This document shows positions 1 to 6,804 of a stretch of DNA of 10,907 nucleotides, piece by piece. Origin of the DNA: an uncultured Succinivibrio sp. (GTDB taxonomy: Bacteria; Pseudomonadota; Gammaproteobacteria; Enterobacterales; Succinivibrionaceae); contig CACYBT010000327.1 in assembly GCA_902772715.1 (NCBI GenBank), forward strand, positions 1 through 10,907, written 5' to 3'. A program made the translations under genes and the position numbers. A model generated the notes under the pieces. The model saw only the letters and a list, made by a program, of their open reading frames with translations, did not search any database and was not told where the DNA came from. Within the stretch, counting starts at the first letter, position 1. Every line of letters begins with the position of its first letter.

Positions 1-36
1 TTTTTAAAACAACTTTCGCCAGGTTTACTGAAAAAT

Positions 37-69
37 AAAGCCCCCGCAAAACATGTTGAGAGGGCCTTT
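37..69 (-). terminator. Likely rho-independent terminator of the malic enzyme gene
   Basis: This lies 16 bases past the malic enzyme stop on the minus strand. The outer stem pairs 37-40 with 66-69 and 41-43 with 62-64, leaving C65 bulged. A small inner stem pairs 47-49 with 56-58. On the minus strand the hairpin is followed by a T-rich tail (TTTATTTTT, 31-39 counting the stem end). The bulge and long loop make it only moderately strong, but its position and T-tract fit termination. Confidence 0.65.
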
Positions 70-85
70 TCACTCAAAAGAAAAG

Positions 86-1342
86 TTAAATCTTATAGCA
101 GTCTGGCAATTCCTTCTGAGCCACACCAGAATCAACTGCGGCTCTAGCAACAGCTCCTGAAACCATACTACGCAGTCTAGGATCCATTGGCTTTGGAATC
201 AAATAATCCTTACCATACTCAAGTGATTCCACCATTGCAGCCTTAACCACTTCTTGAGGGACAGGCAGTTTAGCAACCTCACGCAAAGCGTTCATAGCGG
301 CCTTCATCATTGCAGTATTGATACAGGTAGCACGCACATCCAAGGCTCCACGGAACAGGAAAGGGAAACATAGTACATTGTTAATCTGATTTGGATAATC
401 AGAACGTCCGGTGCCCATAATAATATCTGGACGTAATCTAGACACAACTGCAGGATCAACTTCAGGATCTGGATTTGAACATGCAAAAATCACAGCATCC
501 TTAGCCATACTTAGAACATCCTCATCCGAAACCAGTCCTGGTCCCGACACTCCAAGCAGAACATCTGCATCTTTTACGGCCTCAGAAAGAGTCTTAGGAC
601 CTGCGTCATTAACAAAGCGAGGTTTTTCACCATTGTTGTATTGTGCTCTATCAGAACGGATAACCCCATGACGGTCTACCATAAAAAAGTTCTTTTTATT
701 CGCACCACATTCGATGAGAAAATCTGAACAAGCAACACCTGCTGCTCCAGCACCAACACAAACAACTTTACAGTCCTCTATTTTTTTGTTCTGCAGTTCC
801 AATGCATTGAGAATACCGGCTGTAGTAACAATGGCAGTACCATGCTGGTCATCGTGAAAAATAGGTACGTGACAGCGTTTGATCAATTCACGCTCAATTT
901 CAAAACATTCTGGTGCCTTGATATCTTCAAGATTAACACCACCAAAAGTATCGGCGATACATTCTACAGTTGTAATGAAATCTTCTACACTCTTGTTGTT
1001 AACCTCAATATCAATAGCATCAATGCCGGCAAAACGGTTAAACAACAGAGCCTTACCCTCCATAACAGGCTTAGAGGCTAAAGGGCCAAGGTTACCTAAT
1101 CCCAAAATTGCTGTTCCGTTGGAAATAATGGCTACAGAATTTCCCTTACCAGTATAACGGTACGCATTTTCAGGGTTTTCAGCAATCTCACGTACTGGTG
1201 CAGCCACACCAGGACTATATGCTAACGTAAGATCATCAGCAGTTTCGGCTGGCTTGGTAATAACTACCTTAATTTTGCCTGGGACAGGATTCTCATGATA
1301 AGCACATGCTCTATCATGCAAAAGCTTAGCATCATGTGACAC
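86..1342 (-). CDS. Short malic enzyme (malate oxidoreductase, NAD(P)-dependent)
   Basis: The 418-residue protein is a bacterial malic enzyme, which decarboxylates malate to pyruvate in the cytoplasm using NAD(P). The N-terminal malic domain shows AYSPGVAAP (41-49) with the expected catalytic Tyr42, EGKALLF (95-101) with the expected catalytic Lys97, and the metal-binding stretch FHDDQHGT (162-169). A Rossmann domain follows, with GAGAAG (198-203), SNPDPE (289-294) and RSDYPNQINN (313-322). It ends near 418 and lacks the phosphotransacetylase-like C-terminal domain that makes E. coli MaeB about 760 residues. This short form is the one I recall beside rpmE and priA in Vibrio and Shewanella. The start is GTG at 1342, chosen because AAGAGG (1351-1356) sits 8 bases upstream. 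Cofactor preference cannot be read with confidence. No strong promoter is visible upstream. Confidence 0.93.
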   Translation of the reverse strand: MSHDAKLLHDRACAYHENPVPGKIKVVITKPAETADDLTLAYSPGVAAPVREIAENPENAYRYTGKGNSVAIISNGTAILGLGNLGPLASKPVMEGKALLFNRFAGIDAIDIEVNNKSVEDFITTVECIADTFGGVNLEDIKAPECFEIERELIKRCHVPIFHDDQHGTAIVTTAGILNALELQNKKIEDCKVVCVGAGAAGVACSDFLIECGANKKNFFMVDRHGVIRSDRAQYNNGEKPRFVNDAGPKTLSEAVKDADVLLGVSGPGLVSDEDVLSMAKDAVIFACSNPDPEVDPAVVSRLRPDIIMGTGRSDYPNQINNVLCFPFLFRGALDVRATCINTAMMKAAMNALREVAKLPVPQEVVKAAMVESLEYGKDYLIPKPMDPRLRSMVSGAVARAAVDSGVAQKELPDCYKI

Positions 1343-1350
1343 AGTAACTA

Positions 1351-1356
1351 CCTCTT
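1351..1356 (-). promoter_or_regulatory. Ribosome binding site of the malic enzyme gene
   Basis: On the minus strand the sequence reads AAGAGG, followed by 8 bases and then GTG. It supports the non-ATG start at 1342. Confidence 0.75.
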
Positions 1357-1672
1357 AGTGTTTGAAAAATGAAACTTAACAGATCCAAAATTCCATAAAT
1401 AACTTAGTGCAAAAAAAACAGATTCGCAATGCAATGTAACAAGAAATGATATATTTATTCAAATAATCAATATTAGCAACTTGAGCTTACATTCATATTT
1501 CAAAGAGTTGCAATCCAAAAGCAAAGTTTAGCAGTTTACAAAAATTTTAAAGTTACATGGCTAGCAAAATGATTATTTTTTACAAAATCATATGCCTCTA
1601 ATTTTAGTATTTGCTATATGGTAGATTGCGCAAAGCTAGAAACAAAACAGAGAATGGTGCTTACTAAGAAAG
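1357..1672. other. Gene-free stretch between malic enzyme and rpmE
   Basis: About 316 bases hold no convincing gene. The stretch is very AT-rich. The leader and promoter of the malic enzyme should lie here, but I see no good -35/-10 pair on the minus strand. On the plus strand, TGATATATT (1447-1455) resembles an extended -10 element but lacks a recognisable -35. Together with the plus-polarity hairpin at 1712-1740 it could mark a short untranslated RNA, which is speculative. No tRNA-like arms or repeats were seen. Confidence 0.5.
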
Positions 1673-1700
1673 AAAAAACCCTGTCTTTAATAAAACAGGG
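1673..1700 (-). terminator. rpmE: Rho-independent terminator of rpmE
   Basis: The arms CCCTGT (1679-1684) and ACAGGG (1695-1700) pair perfectly around a 10-base loop. Read on the minus strand, the hairpin is followed at once by six T (1673-1678). This is a textbook intrinsic terminator about 50 bases past the rpmE stop. Confidence 0.85.
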
Positions 1701-1711
1701 GAAGGTTAGAT

Positions 1712-1740
1712 AAAGGTCCTTTGAGACCTTTTAATTTTTT
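1712..1740 (+). terminator. Second hairpin with a plus-strand T-tract
   Basis: The arms AAAGGTC (1712-1718) and GACCTTT (1725-1731) are exact inverses around a 6-base loop. On the plus strand they run into TAATTTTTT and more T, so the polarity is that of a plus-strand terminator. On the minus strand the hairpin sits in the rpmE 3' untranslated region without a T-tract after it. It may block plus-strand transcription from entering rpmE, or stabilise the rpmE transcript. Confidence 0.55.
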
Positions 1741-1748
1741 TTGAATTA

Positions 1749-1970
1749 TTATTTGATAGCAAGCGAAGATATACCGCCAAAACGCTTCTTGAAGGCTTCT
1801 ACTCTTCCGCCTGTATCAACAATCTTCTGTTTGCCAGTGAAAAATGGATGACACTTAGAGCAAACATCCAAAGTTAAATCATGACCTGCAGTAGTACGAA
1901 TTTTGAAGGTATTACCGCAAGAGCAGCGTACATTTACTTCCTTGTATTCAGGATGAATATTTTCTTTCAT
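1749..1970 (-). CDS. rpmE: 50S ribosomal protein L31, zinc-binding form
   Basis: The 73-residue protein begins MKENIHPEY, like the E. coli L31 start MKKDIHP, and has the usual length. C16, C18, C37 and C40 (CSC and CSKC) are the four zinc ligands of the C+ type. The family core GHDLTLDVCSKCHPFFTGKQ (29-48) and GGRVEAFKKRF (51-61) is intact. The protein sits on the 50S central protuberance and bridges to the 30S head. An in-frame ATG at 2021 would add 17 residues, but the start at 1970 has GAGG 5 bases upstream and matches the family N-terminus. It is divergent from priA, as in many gammaproteobacteria. The cysteine-containing form implies dependence on zinc. No cysteine-free paralogue is visible in this window. 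Confidence 0.97.
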   Translation of the reverse strand: MKENIHPEYKEVNVRCSCGNTFKIRTTAGHDLTLDVCSKCHPFFTGKQKIVDTGGRVEAFKKRFGGISSLAIK

Positions 1971-1975
1971 ATAAA

Positions 1976-1979
1976 CCTC
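1976..1979 (-). promoter_or_regulatory. rpmE: Ribosome binding site deciding the rpmE start
   Basis: On the minus strand GAGG is followed by 5 bases and ATG at 1970. It favours the 73-residue form over an upstream in-frame ATG at 2021. Confidence 0.7.
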
Positions 1980-1982
1980 AAT

Positions 1983-2025
1983 GCGTATCGCCCTTTCGAC
2001 CACACATGCGTCAAACACCATACGC
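1983..2025 (-). promoter_or_regulatory. rpmE: Inverted repeat in the rpmE leader, possible autoregulatory hairpin
   Basis: On the minus strand GCGTAT (2025-2020) and ATACGC (1988-1983) are exact inverses, 31 bases apart. The 3' arm ends 3 bases before the Shine-Dalgarno sequence. E. coli rpmE is known to be repressed by its own product through the 5' untranslated region, so this hairpin is a candidate for a similar L31-responsive element. Only the repeat is seen; the function is inferred. Confidence 0.4.
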
Positions 2026-2046
2026 TAAAAAATAAAACGGTTGCCC

Positions 2047-2075
2047 ATCATAATGCATTATCATCTCATATGCAA
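2047..2075 (-). promoter_or_regulatory. rpmE: Candidate sigma-70 promoter of rpmE
   Basis: On the minus strand TTGCAT (2070-2075), a 17-base spacer and TATGAT (2047-2052, five of six to consensus) form a plausible promoter. Transcription would start near 2040, giving a leader of about 70 bases that holds the inverted repeat. The -35 element is only a partial match. Confidence 0.5.
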
Positions 2076-2091
2076 GATATAGTTGTATAAT
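2063..2091 (+). promoter_or_regulatory. priA: Candidate sigma-70 promoter of priA
   Basis: A perfect TATAAT lies at 2086-2091. The -35 position at 17-base spacing (2063-2068) is a poor match. The start point would fall near 2098, leaving a leader of only about 20 bases before the priA ATG. The element overlaps the opposing rpmE promoter, so the two may compete for polymerase. Confidence 0.55.
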
Positions 2092-2118
2092 ACTACCTTG
2101 TTTTTTTGAATTATTGTT

Positions 2119-4353
2119 ATGACTTCGTTATCTTACACCCTTGTTAATGTTGCAGTGAATCGTCCCATGTTCCGTGACTTTGTCTACAAAATTGCGGGAG
2201 TTCATACGGATGAATGTCTTGGTTCTAGAGTTAGTATTAACTTTGCCGGAAGCAATGACATTGGGGTTATCACTTCGCTTTGCTCTGACGCGAGTATTGA
2301 TGAAAAAAAGCTTAAAGAGGCTACCCTAATAGATGAAAAATCTTTTATTACTGCCGAGCTTTTTCAAACTCTGCAGTTTGGCAGTAATTACTATCAGTAT
2401 CCCCTGGGACAGTGTTTTAATGTGGCTTTGCCAAAACTCCTACGTGAAGGCAGAGCCTTCAACTATGAAAGCATCCCTGCTTTAAGACTCAAGGAAAATG
2501 TCAATCCTCTGGCTTTAAAAAGAATCAAATCACAAGAACAGCAGCAAATCATCAATATCTTAGCCCAAGGCAATGTAAGACGAAAAGAACTGCGGGAACG
2601 AGGTTTTTCAAGCCAACAAGAAACAGCACTTATAAAAAAGGGAATCATCGAACTTATCGAATATAAGGCTCAATATCAGACTTTTTACGATAATATTTCA
2701 GACCTTTTAAAGGAGAAACCTCCCATACCCAATCTTGAGCAGCAGAATGCCATACATATGATAAACAGTGCCAAGGGGTTTAAGGTTTTTCTCGTAAATG
2801 GAGTCACAGGTTCGGGGAAAACTGAAATCTATCTTCGGGTTATCGAGGAAATCTTGAAAAAAGGGAAGAGTGTCATTGTACTAGTTCCTGAAATTGCACT
2901 TACACCTCAGACTTTTGAGAGATTCTACAGACGCTTCAATACTCCTGTGGCTACAATTCATTCGGCTCTTAGCGATAGAGAAAGACTAGATGCCTATATC
3001 GACATGTATAAAGAAAGGGCAGGTATTCTAATTGGTACCAGAACTTCACTCTTTACTCCCATAAAAAATCTCGGTCTTATTGTTATCGATGAGGAGCATG
3101 ACAGTTCGTTCAAACAGACAGAAACCTTCAGGTATCACGCCAGAAACCTAGCAATCATGCGTGCCAAAATCAATAACTGTCCTATTATTCTTGGTTCGGC
3201 CACACCAAGTCTTGAAAGTTTTTACAATGCCTATAACGGACTCTATACCAAAATTGACCTAACCACCCGTGCTGGGGGCGCTACTATGCCAGGCATCAGT
3301 CTTATTGACCTTAAAAATGAACCTCTAACCGAAGGCATTAAAACAGGTATCAGCGCCTCTCTTGAAAACGAAATTGGTGAAGAAACCGCAAAAGGGAATC
3401 AGGTGTTACTCTTCCTCAACCGCCGAGGTTTTTCACATCATTTAGTCTGTCACAAATGTGGATATGTTTTCATGTGCCCACACTGTGATAATCTTCTTAC
3501 GGTGCATAAAAATGCTAACCGACTGTTATGCCACGTATGTGAGAATTCTATGCCCTTGCCTCATGTTTGTCCACAGTGCCATGAAGCCAGTCTTCTTGAG
3601 CAGGGATTTGGTACCGAGCAAGTATATGAATACCTGCACATTCGTTACCCCGATATAAATATTGAAAGAATTGACAGAGATACCATCACCAACAAAAATC
3701 AGTTAGAGCAGAGATTAAAACGCATCCGTAGTGGCGAATCCCAAATCATGATTGGAACTCAGATCCTCGCTAAAGGCCATGACTTTCCAAATGTTACCCT
3801 AGTTGGCATTTTAGATATAGATTCTGCTCTTTTTTCTGATGACTTTCGCGCTCTTGAGACCACCACTCAACTAATCACTCAAGTTTCAGGGAGAGCTGGA
3901 CGTGGACAAAAAAAGGGAAGGGTTATCATACAAACACACCATAATGACAATTTTTTTATCAATCTGTTGATTAGCCCTCACAACAATTATGATTTTATTG
4001 CATCAGAATTACTTAAAACTAGAAAAAAATTATCCCTGCCCCCATATACAAACCAGGCGTTCATTCTCTCTAACAGTGCTGATAGAAATAAAGCCTTTGC
4101 TTTTATTAAGATGCTAGAACAGAAAATAGCACTTATTGCACCTAATTATGCAAATGTGCATATAACGAATGCAATGTCTGATAAAATGGAAAAACAACAA
4201 AACAGGTACCATTTTCACATACTTGCTTCCTGCGAAAATCGCGTTACCCTTAACCAGTTTCTCAACCATTTAAGACAAATTGTCTATAATAATAAACTTA
4301 TCAGTGCAGATGTAAGATTTGCCATTGAAATAGATCCGATTTTCATGTACTAG
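2119..4353 (+). CDS. priA: Primosomal protein N' (PriA), replication restart helicase
   Basis: The 744-residue protein (E. coli PriA is 732) recognises stalled forks, unwinds DNA 3' to 5' and loads the primosome. The N-terminal DNA-binding part covers about 1-200. The helicase core carries Walker A GVTGSGKT (228-235), DEEH (324-327), GSATPS (359-364), IGTQILAKGHDFPN (545-558) and QVSGRAGRG (588-596). The zinc insertion has all eight cysteines: 444, 447, 453, 456, 471, 474, 484 and 487. The C-terminal part shows SLPPY (639-643), as in the family. The ATG at 2119 fits the family N-terminus, but I see no Shine-Dalgarno sequence upstream, only a T-rich short leader, so translation may be weak or use another initiation mode. 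It is the first gene of the plus-strand run; argS follows after 48 bases. Confidence 0.97.
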   Translation: MTSLSYTLVNVAVNRPMFRDFVYKIAGVHTDECLGSRVSINFAGSNDIGVITSLCSDASIDEKKLKEATLIDEKSFITAELFQTLQFGSNYYQYPLGQCFNVALPKLLREGRAFNYESIPALRLKENVNPLALKRIKSQEQQQIINILAQGNVRRKELRERGFSSQQETALIKKGIIELIEYKAQYQTFYDNISDLLKEKPPIPNLEQQNAIHMINSAKGFKVFLVNGVTGSGKTEIYLRVIEEILKKGKSVIVLVPEIALTPQTFERFYRRFNTPVATIHSALSDRERLDAYIDMYKERAGILIGTRTSLFTPIKNLGLIVIDEEHDSSFKQTETFRYHARNLAIMRAKINNCPIILGSATPSLESFYNAYNGLYTKIDLTTRAGGATMPGISLIDLKNEPLTEGIKTGISASLENEIGEETAKGNQVLLFLNRRGFSHHLVCHKCGYVFMCPHCDNLLTVHKNANRLLCHVCENSMPLPHVCPQCHEASLLEQGFGTEQVYEYLHIRYPDINIERIDRDTITNKNQLEQRLKRIRSGESQIMIGTQILAKGHDFPNVTLVGILDIDSALFSDDFRALETTTQLITQVSGRAGRGQKKGRVIIQTHHNDNFFINLLISPHNNYDFIASELLKTRKKLSLPPYTNQAFILSNSADRNKAFAFIKMLEQKIALIAPNYANVHITNAMSDKMEKQQNRYHFHILASCENRVTLNQFLNHLRQIVYNNKLISADVRFAIEIDPIFMY

Positions 4354-4389
4354 TTTTGTCATGTACAATAGGCAAAAATTTATTAACTT

Positions 4390-4392
4390 AGG
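4390..4392 (+). promoter_or_regulatory. argS: Ribosome binding site of argS
   Basis: AGG within TTAGGT lies 9 bases before the argS ATG. It is short but well placed, and supports the start at 4402. Confidence 0.5.
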
Positions 4393-4401
4393 TATTAAGT
4401 C

Positions 4402-6144
4402 ATGAAGCAAACCATTTTAGGACTACTAAAAGACAGTTTGAGTACAGTGCTCAAATCCTCTGACATCAGTGAGGATTCAATACTGAACAAAGTCCATATC
4501 GATAGAACTAAAGACAAAAGTCATGGTGACTTTGCTACCAATGTAGCCATGCTACTTTCAAAGCCATTGAAGCAGAATCCAAGAGCAATTGCTGAGATGA
4601 TTGTAAATAATCTCAAAGAAAACAACAATATCAGTAAAGTGGAAATTGCCGCGCCTGGATTTATCAATTTCTTCGTAAATACCAAATCCCTAGAACAGGC
4701 CTTAAACAGCATGCACCAGGATGAACGTCTTATGGTAAAAAAAGACAGTGTTCCTAAAACTGTTGTTGTGGATTATTCCGCTCCCAACGTTGCAAAAGAG
4801 ATGGCGGTTCATCATATACGCTCAACTGTTATCGGTGACGCTGTAGTAAAGGTGCTTGAATTCTTAGGGCATAACGTAATTCGTGCCAATCATATTGGTG
4901 ACTGGGGAACACAGTTCGGCATGCTTATCGCTTATCTTGAAAAAGTTGAAAACGAATCAGGTCAGGGGATGGAATTATCTGACTTTGAGGCTTTTTACCG
5001 TGCTGCCAAGGAAAATTACGACAGTGATGAAGCATTTGCCGTAAAGGCCAGAAATTACGTGGTGCAGCTGCAGGGTGGTGATGAATACTGCCACAAAATG
5101 TGGCGCAAACTCGTAGATATGACCACAGAACAGAATCAGAAACTTTACGATCGCCTTGATGTCAGTCTCACTAAAAAGGATATCATGGGTGAAAGCATGT
5201 ACAATGACATGTTGCCCCTGGTAGTTGACGATCTCCTAAAAAAAGGGATTGCGACCACTGACCAGGGAGCTGTAGTTGTCTACCTTCCTCAGTTTAAAAA
5301 CAAAGAAGGAGAACCTTTAGGCAACATCATACGTAAAAGTGATGGTGGATACCTTTATACCACCACGGATATTGCCTGCGTCAAATACCGTATCGAGACT
5401 CTACATGCTGACAGGATCCTGTATTTTACAGATTCAAGACAGCAGCAGCATCTTGAAACCGTTTGGGCAATCTGCAATAAAGCAGGTTATGTACCTGACA
5501 ATATTAGCCTAGAACACTGCCCTTTCGGCATGATGTTAGGAAAAGATGGCAAGCCGTTTAAAACCCGTTCAGGCGGTACAGTAAAACTAAAAGACCTTTT
5601 GGACGAATCAGAAAAGAAAGTCACTGAACTCTTAAAAGCACGTGACTCAAAGCTTCAGGGTGAGGAACGCGATTCCGTAATTCATAATATTGCCATCGGA
5701 GCAGTAAAATACGCAGATTTAAGTAAGAACCGTACCACTGACTACGTGTTTGATTGGGAACAGATGCTATCTTTTGATGGCAATACCGCCCCATACCTAC
5801 AGTATGCCTATAGCCGAATTCAGGCTATCTTTCGCAAGGCCCAAAACGAACCCTTAGGGCCCATCACTATCACTAATGATACCGAAGAAGATTTAGGCAA
5901 CAAACTTTTAGCCTTTAGCGATGCAGTCTATAGCGTTGCCAGTAAAAGCATGCCGAATTATCTGTGCAATTACTTGTTTGAACTATCCAATCTCTTTATG
6001 CATTTTTATGAAGCATGTCCGGTACTAAAAGAAGGCGTTGATGAAAAAACAAGACAAAGTCGCCTGACATTATGCGACCTCACGGCAAAAGTGCTAAAAC
6101 AGGGTTTAGGTCTATTGGGTATCAGTGTTATGGAGCAAATGTAA
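4402..6144 (+). CDS. argS: Arginyl-tRNA synthetase with an altered HIGH signature
   Basis: The 580-residue protein (E. coli ArgRS is 577) charges tRNA-Arg in the cytoplasm. It has the N-terminal additional domain that recognises the tRNA D-loop (about 1-110, with RTKDKSHGDFATN at 35-47). The class I catalytic core shows DYSAPNVAKEM (124-134), RANHIGDWGTQFGML (161-175) and DGGYLYTTTDIAC (314-326). The DALR anticodon-binding domain follows (about 455-580, with GNTAPYLQYAYSR at 460-472). The KMSKS region reads GKPFKTRSGGT (383-393), and a degenerate form there is normal for ArgRS. What is odd is residues 135-138: E. coli has H-V-G-H and this protein has A-V-H-H. All else looks intact, so a working enzyme is expected. 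It lies between priA and ftsN, an order I recall from Shewanella. Confidence 0.97.
   Translation: MKQTILGLLKDSLSTVLKSSDISEDSILNKVHIDRTKDKSHGDFATNVAMLLSKPLKQNPRAIAEMIVNNLKENNNISKVEIAAPGFINFFVNTKSLEQALNSMHQDERLMVKKDSVPKTVVVDYSAPNVAKEMAVHHIRSTVIGDAVVKVLEFLGHNVIRANHIGDWGTQFGMLIAYLEKVENESGQGMELSDFEAFYRAAKENYDSDEAFAVKARNYVVQLQGGDEYCHKMWRKLVDMTTEQNQKLYDRLDVSLTKKDIMGESMYNDMLPLVVDDLLKKGIATTDQGAVVVYLPQFKNKEGEPLGNIIRKSDGGYLYTTTDIACVKYRIETLHADRILYFTDSRQQQHLETVWAICNKAGYVPDNISLEHCPFGMMLGKDGKPFKTRSGGTVKLKDLLDESEKKVTELLKARDSKLQGEERDSVIHNIAIGAVKYADLSKNRTTDYVFDWEQMLSFDGNTAPYLQYAYSRIQAIFRKAQNEPLGPITITNDTEEDLGNKLLAFSDAVYSVASKSMPNYLCNYLFELSNLFMHFYEACPVLKEGVDEKTRQSRLTLCDLTAKVLKQGLGLLGISVMEQM
6132..6135 (+). promoter_or_regulatory. 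ftsN: Ribosome binding site deciding the ftsN start
   Basis: GGAG lies inside the last codons of argS, 10 bases before GTG at 6146. It supports 6146 over the in-frame GTG at 6125, so ftsN translation is probably coupled to argS. Confidence 0.6.
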
Positions 6145-6145
6145 C

Positions 6146-6793
6146 GTGAACAAAATCAACGAGTATTTAGTTAAAATTAGGGCTTTTCTAATCAGTGAGG
6201 ATGAAGAAGGATTTAAAAGATATCTAAATCTTATAATTGCTGGTGCTGTTTTGCTTTTGCTCCTAATTCTGATTATCGCTCTGTGGCCTGCTCAAAAGGA
6301 TAATACTCTCATACTCAATCCTGATGATACCAATCAGACCAAAGAAGAGATCCCATTTGAAGAAAACCAGGCTGTGGCTGTCAGTCCTTCAACAAAGAAT
6401 GCTTTAAGTAATGAAAGGAGTACTCCTCCAAAAGAATCTCCTTTCGGTACACAGAGACAAACTCAGCCTGCAACTCCGTCTGTAAATAGGAATAACAATT
6501 CCACGGAGACCAGTGCAAATGACGAAACAGCTGAAAAGTCACTCGTTAATGAAAATGCTAGTGAAAATAGTCCACATGAGATTTTTCTTTTATGTGATGC
6601 TTTTAAATCAGAAAATCAGGCAGCCGAACGCAAGGCCAACATCGCCTTTACTACTGGTTTTATTTCTCAAATAGTTTTTGAAGATAATGCCTATCGGGTA
6701 TTGGTTGGACCTTTCTCTTCACGCAATGAAGCCATTAGAGCCTTTAATAAGATGGATGATGCCGCTTTGGCTGACGAATGTAAAATTAAATAG
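6146..6793 (+). CDS. ftsN: FtsN-like cell division protein with SPOR domain
   Basis: The 215-residue bitopic membrane protein has a cytoplasmic N-terminus (1-27), one membrane segment (about 28-48, rich in L, I, A and V), a low-complexity periplasmic linker rich in N, T, S, E and P (about 51-143) and a C-terminal SPOR domain (about 144-213). SPOR domains bind glycan strands stripped of stem peptides at the septum. Cys150 and Cys212 align with the disulfide pair of E. coli FtsN (C252 and C312), and LVGPF (186-190) matches the family core. The order before hslV is the classic ftsN position. It is much shorter than E. coli FtsN (319), and the linker has no Trp or Tyr, so the activating segment around E. 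coli W83/Y85 is not recognisable. The GTG start lies one base after the argS stop. Confidence 0.8.
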   Translation: MNKINEYLVKIRAFLISEDEEGFKRYLNLIIAGAVLLLLLILIIALWPAQKDNTLILNPDDTNQTKEEIPFEENQAVAVSPSTKNALSNERSTPPKESPFGTQRQTQPATPSVNRNNNSTETSANDETAEKSLVNENASENSPHEIFLLCDAFKSENQAAERKANIAFTTGFISQIVFEDNAYRVLVGPFSSRNEAIRAFNKMDDAALADECKIK

Positions 6794-6804
6794 GAAATTA
6801 ACAC

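Noticed and set aside
411..1157. Plus-strand reading frames inside the malic enzyme gene
   Set aside because: They are shadows of a strongly conserved minus-strand gene, with no family resemblance or ribosome binding sites.
1441..1500. FNR-like half site TTGAT upstream of the malic enzyme gene
   Set aside because: Only one half matches; the second half is not ATCAA, so it is not a supportable operator.
1618..1713. A 31-codon plus-strand reading frame ending just before the second hairpin
   Set aside because: It has no ribosome binding site, runs through the rpmE terminator hairpin, and its codons look like translated AT-rich spacer.
1971..2021. Longer rpmE start at the ATG at 2021
   Set aside because: The extra 17 residues do not match L31, and the ATG at 1970 has a good ribosome binding site and the family N-terminus.
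4356..4384. Possible argS promoter TTGTCA / TTTATT
   Set aside because: The -35 is fair, but the -10 matches only four of six and the start point would fall on the argS ribosome binding site.
6125..6145. Earlier GTG start of ftsN overlapping argS
   Set aside because: GGAG at 6132-6135 is placed for GTG at 6146, and the extra seven residues are just argS codons read in another frame.
6600..6804. A sigma-32 heat-shock promoter for hslVU
   Set aside because: I looked for CTTGAA and CCCAT-like boxes at proper spacing and saw none; transcription from upstream is the simpler reading.
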